A stretch of DNA of 64,000 nt from NCBI GenBank assembly GCA_022315425.1, contig JAIUPT010000050.1, positions 1,648,814 to 1,712,813 of the forward strand. The letters are read 5' to 3'. The notes beneath the pieces are model-generated. The model worked only from the letters and a program-made list of their open reading frames with translations, was not told the origin of the DNA and ran no database searches. This document shows positions 9,613-20,867 of this stretch, one piece after another (the first letter of the stretch is position 1; each line of letters starts with the position of its first letter). Source of the stretch: Pseudevernia furfuracea. Taxonomy: Eukaryota > Ascomycota > Lecanoromycetes > Lecanorales > Parmeliaceae. The position numbers and the translations under genes are program-made.

Positions 9613-10838
9613 GTAATATCGAGACAGGCGTTCAACTTTGCTGATCGGCTCAGTCCTCAGTCACATCACAAAGCTCGAGGGGAAGAGACCTCCTGGCAAC
9701 ACTGCAGCAGGAATCTTTCTTTATTGCGAAGGCGATGAGTAGGTGTCCATGGTCTCTGTGATGGTCTTGGACTGGCTGAGTTATAGCAACCCCACAAGTT
9801 CGGGCACAGTGAAAAGAGGAGGGTGAGGAAAACAGGAAAGCAAGGTGTCAATATCGACGGAGACTATGCCGCAAGGAAAAGAGGACCTTATAGCCGAATA
9901 ATGTGTTTGCTGGTGCAGTCCTGAGAGAAGAGTGACTTAAAATAAGCCATTTGAGGCCCCGCAACTAAATCGACAGGATCGATTGGTGTGTGCATGATTT
10001 AGGATAACTTATCCATAAAGTAGCGAACTCGTTTCTACTTAGTCATGACAGCTCGATATGGCTGAACTCAAACCATGGTGTAGACTCTCCCGTTGTCGTT
10101 GACATCACCAGTGCGTAAAAGCCAATGGCTTTCACACGAGTACTGTAATAAAGTACGTAACTAGACAATTTTTCAGAATGTGCTTCGTAGAGATTTGTAG
10201 GAGCTTGCCAAGTTGAACGACAAGTGCAAGCAAATCGCTGCACACGCAATCTATTCGAATGCGATTGCCCAACCAGCAGGATTGATCAATACTGGCGCAG
10301 GTAGTAATGTTGCGGCCCAGGTCTCAGGTGGCAAAATAGTTCTCTAGCCCGCGTTGCTAGCGTAGGTGACTTTTTTTTGGCAGTCTCCACGCTTATTTCC
10401 CCGCACTCCATCTCTTGTTTGCAGTCGGCAGCATCAACATCCGGACATTTTGCAGCGAATCGTAACCCTTATTCCACGGCGCCATCGACGCTATGACAGT
10501 AGCCCTCGAAACTTGGGACTGGCAGCCTTGCGACGGCCGAGATCCAGCTGCATTTGCCAACCACCAAGATCCCGCAATAGATCACGTTGCCCGCTCCTGC
10601 CTAGCTGTACGGCCGTACGAGATGTCATGATGTCAACTTTGAGAGCAAAAGAGCGCACAAGCTAAGGCCGTGCAGTAGGCAGAGGGATGGACCCAAACTT
10701 GAGGAAGGAACGAGTGTGGGGAGCCAGGGCTTCATATACTGCCCGTCTCCTCCTCCTGCAGGAACCGGTTTCTAAACACTCACCACCTAGCCAACTCCAA
10801 TCACCGAAATATAGACCACTTAGACCGCCAAAGACAAC
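9613..10838. other. Intergenic region upstream of the ferritin-like gene
   Basis: No convincing gene. About 110 bp before the start codon at 10839 lies a TATA-like tcatatac (about 10731), followed by a C/T-rich leader (cccgtctcctcctcctg) typical of fungal promoters. Confidence 0.4.
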
Positions 10839-11859
10839 ATGCGTTTCACCCTTGCTTGCCTAGCTGGTCTCCTGGCCTCGGCGGTAGCCGCGCCAGTCGA
10901 GAAAAGAGCCAACACCTTGCCACCGGTAGATAGCGCTACCGACCAGTCTGTCCTACAACTGGCTCTCTATCTGGAACACCTCGAGCTCGCCTTGTATACT
11001 GGCGGGTTTGAGAACTTTACGGATGCTGAGTACACTGCAGCTGGCTTCCCAGCTGGCTTCCGTGAGAACGTTGGCGTGATTGCCTCGGTATGCTGCCTCA
11101 TAGTACCTCACCATTAGAAGTGGCAGTGCTAACGAGAGTCTGTAAAAGCACGAAGCACAACACTCCGCTACCATCAGCGCCATTCTCGAGAAAGCCGGCT
11201 ACACCCCCGTCCCAACATGCAGCTACAAGTTCCCCTACAACTCCCCTACATCCTTCGTCGATCTCGCCAATATGATTACTTCCGTTGGAATTGGAGCATA
11301 CCTTGGAGGAGCTGAGCTGCTCACGGATGACCCAATGTTAGAGGTTGCTTCAGCAAGTATCCTTACAGTTGAAGCCCGGCACGACGCGTACCTCCGAACT
11401 GGCGTGGGTGCCTCACCGTTCCCTACTACCTTCGATACGGCCCTTACGGCTGTCTTCGCGTACAATCTCGCTCAAATGTTCATCGTTGAATGCCCACAGC
11501 AGTTGCCACTTCCCATTCTGCCCAAGCTAACACTGGAGTCGCCAATGCCACCATCCAATTTGCAGCCACCGACGCCTGCCGGAACACTGCTCAAGTTCGC
11601 CTATGACCCTTCTAAGTTCTTCGTGGAGGTGGCTCCTGGCACACCTCTCTACATCGGCTTGATTAACATGGTCACGAACATCACCTACACCGAAGTCACG
11701 AGCTGCGGCACTGGCTGTGCTACCATCCCTGTCCCCGCGGGTGCAGCTGGTGCAGCCTTTGCTGTGCTCACAACCTTTCCCACTGCTGATGCCTTGACTG
11801 AGGATCAGCTGTCGAGTTTCGGTACTCTTGCTGGCCCGGCGGAGGTCATTCTTTCTTAA
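10839..11859 (+). CDS. Secreted ferritin-like domain protein (Rds1-type)
   Basis: Two exons, 10839-11087 and 11149-11859, separated by a 61 bp intron with a textbook GCTAAC branch site; 319 aa. Residues 1-18 are a signal peptide (MRFTLACLAGLLASAVAA), followed by VEKR, a possible Kex2 site. The ferritin-like four-helix part shows Glu/His pairs in order: LEHLELALYTGGFENF (helix 1), SHEAQHSATI (helix 2) and TVEARHDAYLR (helix 3), suitable for a di-metal site. The family (ferritin_2/Rds1-like) is common in ascomycetes and is linked to stress or sexual-stage expression; biochemical function is mostly unknown. The C-terminal third is beta-rich and Thr/Ala/Pro-rich. The gene is intact and its GC content is normal. 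Confidence 0.88.
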
Positions 11860-13532
11860 GTCAAAACAGATAGTACTACGTGTGAATGAGGATGATGGCT
11901 GCGATGGCTGCAAATCAAGCAAAAGCATGCATGGTGATAATGTTGTAGCGATTACATGTACATATCCATAGCTCTAATGTCTAAGTTGCTAATACACGGA
12001 GAGTTCCTCAACTCTGATGAACCATACTCTACTCTACGTGCAAATAAAAATTCTAGACCGAGGTAAAGATTACCGCCCTTATCAGAAGAAGTAAAGCTTC
12101 ATAGTTGATCAACTTCGACGGACAACAATGCTTGGCAAGGCGATGGTATACAACTTTGACTCCTCTAAATTAGAATGTAAAGCTGGTTCTTGCGATTTTG
12201 ATAATGTCCGGAATAGTTGATGTGTATTTTTGAGAGGGGGGACACAAAAGGCGGCCCGTAGAACTGATAACGCTGGAGTAACTGTTAGACCGAGCCTAGC
12301 GTAAGCGATTAAAAGCTTCGTTCCTCAACTCTTTCACCGTCCGGCGATGTCGGTCACGAACGACAAGCTACCTCGAGGCGATGCCTAAAAAAAACCTAAG
12401 CTGGGAATGAGAGGCGTCTGGCGCTATGAACCGCCCCACCTTTTTTCGATAGCTTGCTTGGCTTCGCTTCCGTCTGGCCTTCTTGGATAGCTACAGCACT
12501 CACGGCTTGCCCTGACTCGTAGGCGAACTGACGATGCTTCGATGACCCGTCAACATACAACGATTAGAGTATGACCTACGATCCATCGCCTTGGCACGCT
12601 TCCAGCATTGCTCTACCTACACCAGGAACGAAACGCCTCCGCTGTCCAGTGGCATTCTGTATGATGCTGGTCTAGTGATAGAGGGAGAGGGTTTTGGTCG
12701 TCTTACATAAGAGCGTGCTTGGAGTGGCTGCGTATTATGCAGGATGGAAGGGTAGAGGAAGAATGGAAGAGGTGGGATACAAGGGCACGTAAGCTGGGCT
12801 TTGGGACGGGATGGGATGGGAGGTATGGGAGATTCGTGGAGCGCCGGAGATGGATAGGAGACGTGTGTGGAGGTTGCTGGGAATATGTTGCCTTGTGTGG
12901 ATGGGGTTGAGTGAGAGGTGCTAGGGGAGATCTATGCTTTTATGTAAGAGTTTCGTGTCTGAAACTGACGGATTCAACGGTCTAATGCTTGATCAAGGCC
13001 CGTTTGCTTAAGACTTAAGAGACACATGCCTAAGCAGCCGAGCTCGACAACGCCGGCTAGTGTTATCTTCTAAAAGCCTTATCGGGAGTTTCTCGTCATG
13101 ATAGATCAATACAGTGATCGACAGCTCTCTAGAAATTAGACGGCATCAGTTTGCAAATAGTCAGTTGTGAAGGAGAGGCGCAAGCGCCTTGCTTTGACTA
13201 CTTATATACTTTTTTATGCTCTTACCTCTTCTACCCTCCATCATACACAGTCTTATTTTCACGGCAATCCGACATCAGCTTCAACTACTGCTCACTGACA
13301 TTTCAAATTCAACTCTACCTCAACTGACACCTCATCGGGCCAGTGCATGACCTTGGCCTGCAGTCGCTCAAAGGGCGGTCACCATCTCTCGTCAATCTCT
13401 CGCCGCAAAGTTCGGCTTCTGATACGATCTGGCATAGCCTACACTTTTTGATTCTCTCGCTTTTGACTTCACAAGATACATTTAGCCACCAGTTGATCTT
13501 TAGCCGGCCATCTGTTGGCACAGCTCACGGCC
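11860..13532. other. Gene-free stretch
   Basis: No recognisable gene in 1.7 kb; short frames, including a G-rich one at 12719-12910, look random. Near 13200-13210 a TATA-like cttatatactttttt is followed by a C/T-rich leader, a plausible ancestral promoter for the DUF3638-type gene starting at 13533. Confidence 0.4.
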
Positions 13533-15800
13533 ATGGCTCTGTACCCTCCAGAAGGCCTAGACTTTATCATCAACCATGTCGTCCTACCGCCTAAACTGCC
13601 TCAATAAGCGGATGATCCCCAGACCTCTCGTGCCGCTGAAGAGTACACTCCCCGGCTCCTTTCATCCAAAATTGATTCGTATTGTTTCCAACAGCAGCGA
13701 GACACTCATGGCACCAAGTCTGCGTTTGGCGAGGCCTGGGGCGTCATTAAAACCATGCTCTTGCATTGCGCTACAGTGGTCTCTGCGCATGATCTATCTA
13801 CGGAACTTCTCACTCGCCTATTTGCGAAGCTAGTGCCAGAAGGTATGTCTCTGTCCTGCTGCTACAGACTCTGCTGCTTGGTTCGCTAATCTCGTCTTGC
13901 AGATGTTCTCCTTGTACCAATCAAAGCTCAGAATGTCATGCTCATCTTGCGAAGGACCAGGGAAATGGCCGTGTTCGAATGCTTCGAGGCTTCTCCTTCG
14001 ACTGCTGTGGTCAAGGGATGCAAACGAAGTCTACTTCGCACGTTCCCTGCCAATGCCCGTGCTGACCGTTTCTCGACCTTCGATGACGCTCTCTTTCGCA
14101 ACGAGTTGGCTGCTGCATTGAGCAAGCTCGACGTGGAGGTTATCGACGAAATGATGCCCAAATCTCAAAAGGCGGGCTCTAAGATGGCGGAGATTCGAGA
14201 CACTTCTCATCCTGGACTCGTATGCGATATGATTATGGCCATCTTAGCTTTCTTAGGAGAACCGATCCAAGCATAACAAATCTCCAAATGAACAACAGAC
14301 GACGTTCTGTGGAACAACACTCTCCTACCTTGGCGACGATCACCGCTTTGGCTTGCTATACGGGTCACCATACAGACGACATTGTGCCGGGCATTACCGA
14401 CGGAACAAGGAGATGTCCAGTACAAGAATTTCATGATATGTCGGATGTCGGAGATTGCTTCCATGGCACTGTTTGCCGATGAGCCAGTGGATAAATGCCA
14501 TGCCGTTCTGGCCAAAGTCGCTCGTCGCGTGCATAAGCTAGGCGCACATACCCTTGGCTTTGTTTAGGAGGAGGCTTTGGGTCCTTGCCAGCGAGTTAGG
14601 GCCCAACAGAGCGTTAAGTGGGACGAAGTGGGACGAAGTGGGAAGATTGGACGTCGACCGCCCAACGACAGTCCAAGGATTATTTTTCGCCCGTAATACA
14701 GCTCTCTCTCTGCATGTGAGCAGACCGTACTTGGACTCGGCATTGGCATACGGCCAGAATAGTGCTCCTTGCGCAACATCCTTTGCTCCCGATTGCAGAA
14801 CTTCCAGGACCGCCTGCTGAAAGCTGCCATGCTTTGCAAGTTGACCTACGACGTTGACAATCATCAAATTTCACAAGTATTAGACAGCGACAGCGATTTG
14901 AGGGTTTGGGTCACTAGCTGCGTGCTGATTCGCGAGAATGTCCCTGGCGACGCCACATCGTCATCGCCATACACACACCGCATGTACTTACAGGATCTGA
15001 AGTTGACGCATGCCCTTCGAAAAATTGCTTTTCGTCTTATCATGACAGACATCAATCTTGGCCTTGATCAAGGAATATCGAAGGTCTGGCCTGGCTTTCA
15101 ATCTGCGTCGAGCGGCTGAGAAGCTCTTTCTGGTCCAATCGAGCGATGGGTAACAACACGAACGAAAGTTTCCTCCGGCTGCGCCTCGCAAACGGTGCTA
15201 CAAAATGTTCTGGACGGAGAGCTGTTGGTAGATGGAAGACCACTAGGTCGACTTCCAAGAGAACACCTTAGCAGTGGAACCTATCGAAGAGTCTTTGGAT
15301 CCCGGCTTCTGAACGTCTTCGCCGTAGACATATCAGGAATGCTCTATATGACAGCTCAGAAGACTCGTGGCTATCTCGCCTATTTTACAGTACGTGAAGG
15401 AAAGGTAGTCATCAAACTCCGTCAAGATCCGTAAATTCTGGAATACGTGCCCCATGACGTCTTTGTGGGTGACATGCCTTCTAAATTCGTCAACAATTAC
15501 GCTCATTGGCTCGACCTGTCGGCCAGTGAAATTGAGTTCAGACCTCTAAAGCAGTGCTGGACTAGCGACTCTAAGAATTGGCGCTTGCAATACCAAGCGA
15601 CGACTCCCTCACTTCTTTTCCAAGGCAGCGTGTCGTTGATTGATGTACAAAGCGCTACCTTCAGGAGAACGATGGATGTATTCAAAACACTGGAAATCTG
15701 GGAAAGTACCCATGTTCCTCTCGCTTCCAACGATCAACTTCATGTTCACTTTCCCAGATTCGATCTTCACTTTTTTTTGAACGCGCAGGATCACTTCTAG
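13533..15800 (+). pseudogene. Truncated DUF3638/DUF3645-type giant protein gene (N-terminal part)
   Basis: The start MALYPPEGLDFIINHVVLPP is followed by segments I recognise from very large fungal DUF3638/DUF3645 proteins, usually about 3000 aa and often labelled ubiquitin hydrolase-related. These include DTSHPGLVCDMIMAILAFL, LLPWRRSPLWLAIRV, LAKVARRVHKLG, ISGMLYMTAQKTRGYLAYFT, VNNYAHWLDLSASEIEFRPL and NWRLQYQATTPSLLFQGSVS. One 60 bp intron (13843-13902) remains recognisable. Lesions in the main frame are TAA 13605, TAA 14274, TGA 14289 and TAG 14565. A 10 bp tandem duplication (gtgggacgaa twice, about 14620-14645) shifts the frame, and further shifts lie near 14780, 15119 and 15435. Only about the first 700 residues of the family remain; the catalytic DUF3638/DUF3645 region is absent. 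The frame ends just before the next gene. Confidence 0.75.
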
Positions 15801-15839
15801 TGTCATGAGCTATTTGGTGTTGGGCGCATAGGGAGCGCT

Positions 15840-16121
15840 TCAATCGAGTCGCTCCTCGGACGAGAGGAATCGGCTGAGACTGTATGATTGGGTAGTGAAG
15901 AGAAGAGGCATCATCACACCATATGTGAGGTTGTGGTCCTCAATATCATATGCATGATTATCGTGGCCGTAACTGGTATCGTTGAAGAGAGTGATGTTGA
16001 CGTCGGCCCTGATTGGGGCTTCACGGGTGGAGATGGAATTGTAGTCAGGCGTCGGAATCGCGCTTACGATGCCAGCACTCAACGCATAGACAGCAAGGAG
16101 GGCGGAGGAAGTTGAAGACAT
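15840..16121 (-). CDS. Small secreted protein, effector-like
   Basis: Single-exon frame of 93 aa from the ATG at 16121; an earlier in-frame ATG at 16136 would add five residues. Residues 1-21 form a signal peptide (MSSTSSALLAVYALSAGIVSA) followed by IPTPDYNS. The mature part is acidic and His/Tyr/Asn-containing, has two NxT/S sites (NITLFNDTS) and no cysteine. Small, secreted and family-less, it could be a candidate effector or wall protein. The C-terminal 20 residues are Ser-rich. I recognise no homologue. Confidence 0.5.
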   Translation of the reverse strand: MSSTSSALLAVYALSAGIVSAIPTPDYNSISTREAPIRADVNITLFNDTSYGHDNHAYDIEDHNLTYGVMMPLLFTTQSYSLSRFLSSEERLD

Positions 16122-16883
16122 TGTAAGAATTGACACGAATTAGGTAAGGCTAGACCTGTGGAAGTAGCAAGCTGTTTGGATCGTCGGTAGGAGAGAAGGT
16201 GGCGAGTGAATTTAGTGGCTTCGCTTCTTTTTCGTAGTGGAGAGAGGTACTAGAAGTGGAGTATGTATGAAAAAGAAGTTGAATCTGGGAGAGAACCTTA
16301 AGAGCGACTCAAGAAGAAGGAATAGCCGGGCTTTTATCCCTTGACCTGGTTTTGTTCTGACATTCTGTAGCCAAACAGTTCTTTATGAGGGGAATAACAA
16401 TCGCCGGACGTGTTAATTGTGCTTGGACAAGGCCCATTAAAGGGCTTTCTTTTATCTGTCAAACCCTCTGCTTTGCTTTTTCAAAATCAAAAAAAATCCC
16501 CCTTTTAAACCCTGTTTGCTGTTCGCTTATGTGAAGAAAGGGTCGCTCATCATTGTCCATCTCAATTACCCAAGGTGCAGGATAACTTGGTCATGATTTG
16601 TCTAGCTAAGGAGACATGTCTCAAACCTGGTTTGACAATAATCAAAGACATCGTCATTCGCTTAGACATTTCTCAGAACAGCGCTTATCATGCTGAGGAG
16701 ATATATTTCTCAGGACAAGGCGTGGCGTGCAACACTATTCCTTAGTGCCAAGAGACCAGCTGCAGACGAGGTCGCCATACGAAATGTTATTACATGATTG
16801 ACTGGATCTCCTCATCTTGACACAATCAATATACCCACTTAGGAGTGGCAGCATTGAAGGCCTCTCATAAACGATGCTTCATC
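16122..16883. other. Intergenic region
   Basis: Divergent promoter/3' region with a homopolymer-rich patch (tcaaaatcaaaaaaaatccccc near 16480). No gene seen. Confidence 0.4.
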
Positions 16884-17693
16884 TCACATGTCCATAAGGC
16901 CTGCCCTGCCTCCACTAGCAGGCACATGATTGCCATTGATCCATCTAGCCTCATCGCTAGCTAAAAATCCTACAATGCCCGCCACATCCTCCGGGGTTCC
17001 GAACCTTTTCTCCGCTGTCGAGCCCTGTGCCACCATCGCTGCTAGTTTTTCATCTCCCTTGAGCGTCTGTGCCAGCAGATCTGTCTCAGTAGGTCCCGGA
17101 CTGACACTGTTGATGGTGATCTTCTTCTCCGCCGCGTACTTGACCGCCAGACTACGCGTGATGCTGTCGAGTGCTGCTTTGGACATGCCATATGCCATTG
17201 TGGGATCGAGATTTGGTCGTTTGGACGACGATGAGGATATGTTGACAATGCGACCGCCGGGACGGATATGAGGAAGAGCAGCGCGAATAAGTTGGATGGA
17301 CCCCCAGCCATTCCCCCGCATCATTCTTTCGAATCCTTCGTAGGTCATCTGTTCAAAGGGTTCTTGGTATCGCATGTCGGAGATCGCGGCGTTGTTGACG
17401 ATGATGTCGAGATGGGATGTCTTTAGCTCGGAAAGAGTGGCTTTAACAATGTCTTCACCGAAAGTCGAGGACAGGAGGTCGGCTTTGATAGCAATGCAGG
17501 TTGCGTGGGGACTAACTGCCCTAATTTTGGCAAGTGTATTCTCCGCGGCGGGAAGATTATCCTTGTAGGTGATTGCAATTGCTGCAGCGCCTTTCCGAGC
17601 GAGCTCGATAGCGATAGCGGCACCGATACCACGAGAGGCCGCTGTGATGATGGCGACTTTGCCAATGAGGGGAGCAGGAATCGTAGTTGCCAT
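16884..17693 (-). CDS. Short-chain dehydrogenase/reductase (FabG-like SDR)
   Basis: Intact single-exon 269 aa protein. The cofactor motif is TAASRGIG (residues 17-24) where TGxxxGIG is usual, so the first Gly is Ala. NNAA lies at 100-103, NISSSSS at 151-157, and Tyr168/Lys172 form YGMSK, followed by SPGPTETDLL, the PG-loop of classical SDRs. The C-terminus INGNHVPASGGRAGLMDM is the usual end of the fold. Arg21 after the Ser suggests NADPH preference (inference). Likely substrates are small ketones, quinones or polyketide-type metabolites. It resembles tetrahydroxynaphthalene-reductase-like SDRs, but no specific reaction can be assigned. Confidence 0.93.
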   Translation of the reverse strand: MATTIPAPLIGKVAIITAASRGIGAAIAIELARKGAAAIAITYKDNLPAAENTLAKIRAVSPHATCIAIKADLLSSTFGEDIVKATLSELKTSHLDIIVNNAAISDMRYQEPFEQMTYEGFERMMRGNGWGSIQLIRAALPHIRPGGRIVNISSSSSKRPNLDPTMAYGMSKAALDSITRSLAVKYAAEKKITINSVSPGPTETDLLAQTLKGDEKLAAMVAQGSTAEKRFGTPEDVAGIVGFLASDEARWINGNHVPASGGRAGLMDM

Positions 17694-18204
17694 GGTGACA
17701 GGCTTCGAGTGATAGATGTTGGTTCGTAGCCTTGAAGCGCTATTTTGAGATAGCGACGAGTATATTCAATACCGACGAAATGGAGACCAGAATTCTTGAT
17801 GTTCAAATTAAGATGAGAAATGCTTCAGTGAGAATGAAACACCCTTTAATATAAGAGAGTAATGGACTCGGATGTAGGAGCTAAGACGCTTAAAGCCGAT
17901 TCAATCAAGACAGTTAATGTTCGTCTGTCAGGGTCGCATGATATATGTCGCGAATAGAGAGAAGAGTGGTAATAATCTACCCCGTTATACGGTCATGTCG
18001 AAGCACAGTCGCCAGATATAAGACGCTCACTTTAGCAAGGCAAATTTAGCGTGTAACACGAGGAACCTGTAAATCAGCAGAGGATCAAGAGATTAACGAG
18101 ACAGAAGACAGAGAGAGTATAGGCAGAGAGCCTATCAGAGATTTGAGGTTTGAGGAAAAGATGGTTGTTTTATTAGACGCGCAAAAGTAAGAGTAGGAAG
18201 AAGT
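17694..18204. other. Intergenic region left of the LTR element
   Basis: Promoter side of the SDR gene. No gene found. It ends with the left copy of the AAGAG target-site duplication (18205-18209). Confidence 0.4.
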
Positions 18205-18209
18205 AAGAG

Positions 18210-18342
18210 TGTTGAAGATAGTGACAATCAGCCCTATCTACTAGCGGCTTGGCAACGGCACACACTTAATGGGTTTCACACTCCATGTATTCTTACCTCC
18301 TTAGAGCATTATCTAGACGACCTGATGACCTATTATTCAACA
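18210..18342 (+). repeat. 5' LTR of the TRIM-like element
   Basis: 133 bp with TGTTGAA...TTCAACA inverted termini. It is identical to the 3' LTR except for five A/G positions, four of which carry A here. Confidence 0.9.
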
Positions 18343-19142
18343 GGTTATGAGCACCGGGTTAGCGCTGATCTCTCTCATAGCCGGCTGGCTGTGGCAGCTG
18401 CCTGACAAGCAGAGCTAGGTAAGGAAAGAAACCTAGCACCAGCTAAAGTCCACCGGGGGTGACAGCAAGTTCATCGGGGGTGAACTTGTCATAGGAGTGG
18501 GATCCTCGCCTGTGACCAAAGAAACCTGAGGAGTGGGATTCTCGCCTCTGGCCAGAGCAACCTAGGGAGCAAACGTTGACACTTTCTTTACCCGAGGTAA
18601 AAAGCCCACTGGGTGGGCAACACGAAACACCCTTCTTCTTCTCTCGACAATCATTCGAAATCAGACGTTACGAAGACCATTCGAATCCTCTTATCAATCT
18701 TCGAACCTGATACTCGACGATCATTCGATTTCCACAGTGAGCCTGCTACGAAACGACATTCTTTCGACACACATGCATACATTGATTTTTTTTTTCGATT
18801 CTCAGCAGCCTCTTTCTTCGATTCTCAACAGAATAATTCTACAGTCTCTAAGAGAATACGATACGATACCTCAATCTCAAATTCATTTCCTCCCACCCCG
18901 CCCTACATCAATTCAATAGAGGAAGCCATCAAGCTACGTCGAGGCCTAAAGAGAGCCGTCCCAGAGGGAGCCGTCCTCAATGAAAGTCACCATATTCAAG
19001 TTACAGACCCACTCATTCTTCTTAAAGTACGACCGCCCCTTTTAATTCGCAGCTCGACAACTCCGCCTGCAATCTAATCTTTCCCACCCTTCGTTATCTC
19101 GTCAAGCTCATACGAAACGATCGAGGAAAAGAGAGAATAAAG

Positions 19143-19450
19143 CGAAAGATACTAAAGTGACATCCTTATGAGAGAAGCGAGAGTGACGACCTGATAAAAC
19201 GAAAGATCACTAAAGTGAAGTAAGAAAAGCGAGAGTGACGATCTAATAAAACGAAAGATCACTGAAGTGAAGTGTTGTTATTTGAAGAAGAGCTTGAAGA
19301 GCACTGACAAGGGACTACAGGGTAGTCAGACAATATTCTCAGTGTCTCACGGGCAGAACCACTTGCCAGAGGGAGTCTACCTGGAGAAGAGCTTGGAAAA
19401 CACCGACAAGAGACTACAAGGTAATCAGACAAATTCTCAGCATCTCAACA
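19143..19450 (+). repeat. Internal tandem repeats of the TRIM-like element
   Basis: Two sets. At 19143-19270, two and a half units share cgaaagat(c)actaaagtga, gcgagagtgacga and taataaaa. At about 19285-19450, a duplicated approximately 100 bp unit shares gaagagcttg, caccgacaag, gactacaagg and attctcag. Confidence 0.75.
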
Positions 19451-19615
19451 CGTCAAGATCTCGATTTCTCGGTTTCTCGATTCCAACAGAAATCACTCGA
19501 CCATATCCTTCTTCTACTACGGCTATGGCTTCCATTCTCGACGTTATATCTACTTTCGAGAACACCTTTCGGGCTACTGCACTCGACTAGTATAGAGGGT
19601 CTGATCGAGAGGGAG

Positions 19616-19748
19616 TGTTGAAGATAGTGGCAATCAGCCCTATCTACTAGCGGCTTGACAACGGCACACACTTGATGGGTTTCACACTCCATGTATTCTT
19701 ACCTCCTTAGAGCATTATCTAGACGGCCTGATGACCTGTTATTCAACA
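19616..19748 (+). repeat. 3' LTR of the TRIM-like element
   Basis: 133 bp, directly preceded by a purine tract and followed by the right AAGAG target duplication. Confidence 0.9.
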
Positions 19749-19753
19749 AAGAG

Positions 19754-20867
19754 GCCTCTATGCTCAGTCACATATAGCCCTAGCCCTAGAGTAAGTCTCT
19801 AGAGTAGCCGAATCTGAAATCACCAATAGTGATTTTTGTTGGGAGAACAGGCTACGCAGCGAAATAATAGATCCAAGGGTTAGTCTTCGATATGGTAGGC
19901 ACAAAATTGTCTTTGAGCAAAAAAGAGGTGAGCCGCGGAAAAGAAATGACGGTGATTTATCAGAAGGAGTGTGTTCTCCACCACCACTGGCAGCAACTCA
20001 TGATTCTCTGGATTGGATGGGCGTCCCTAGTGCAATAACTCCGGGTCCGTGAATCTCTGTATCAGGTACCATCTTCCAGGACAAATATGATTGGTACTCG
20101 GTGGAGCAGGTGATGATTGGAGCCAGGCTTAAAAGGAAGCTTTCTCGACGCCATCTTCCTCGGTGAGGGTAGAATCTCAAGAATAAGAGATTACCTGTAC
20201 AGAGATGGTTCTGAGAAAGCTCATTTCCCCGGTGAATATGCCACGTGGCTTATCGGTGGTCGATGGGACTGACGGGACGCTGTGGCTCTCATGCGCTTCT
20301 AGGACAGACAGCCAAGAGCCCTCCATCTGGCGCGCTTCTTGCGCCTCAGAAGTCCACGAATTTTCAAATCATGGCCAACGGGCGGCAGGCGCGAATACTA
20401 GATCTGGTGCAAGGGCGACCACTTGATACAACCCACGATAATTTTCCGTTTGAGGCTGAGCGGCCTCAAACAAAAAACTTCTCCCGAGACGTTCCTCCTA
20501 GAAAGGATCACGCTGTGTACGAGGAGGCTCGCCTAGTTCTCTGTCATCTCCAATGGTTTCCTTTCCCGTCCTACGTGCCGTGGGCAGAACGGGACGGCTA
20601 CTTCTCTGTTTGGGGCTTATCAGTCAGTTGGCGAGAGCAAAAAGAATCCTGTCTCGTGATTACGCGTCATATGTCTTGGGCCCATATATGTTGTTTCGTG
20701 CCCTCTGGCGACTTCCTAGTCATGCTTTATCATTTATTTCCTTTTTACTTGTCATATCTTCTGAATACCTGTCTTTGATCTAGTTTCATGTTATGTTATT
20801 TCTATCGTTTACGAACCTCGTTACTACACTTTCGGTGCACGCAAATGCGCAGAAGCAAAATCATAAG
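19754..20867. other. Intergenic region upstream of the GH30 gene
   Basis: Several overlapping frames on both strands, none recognisable. The last 100 bp are T-rich and include two possible in-frame starts for the GH30 gene. Confidence 0.4.

Larger units (their letters stand above)
18210..19748 (+). mobile_element. Complete non-autonomous LTR retrotransposon (TRIM/LARD-like, copia-type ends)
   Basis: Two direct 133 bp LTRs (18210-18342 and 19616-19748) start TGTTGAAG and end TTCAACA, and flank a 1273 bp interior. A perfect 5 bp target-site duplication AAGAG lies at 18205-18209 and 19749-19753. Directly after the 5' LTR, GGTTATGAGC matches the complement of the anticodon region of initiator tRNA-Met, as in copia-type half-tRNA priming. 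A purine tract (gatcgagagggag) abuts the 3' LTR. The LTRs differ at five sites, all A versus G, which fits RIP-type change on one strand. The interior has no gag or pol that I recognise; its longest open frames lack an ATG or look random. It must have been moved by proteins of another element. Confidence 0.9.

Noticed and set aside
18613..19077. 154-codon frame inside the LTR element as a gag gene
   Set aside because: It starts with GTG, has no ATG or zinc-knuckle and no similarity I can recognise to gag or pol.
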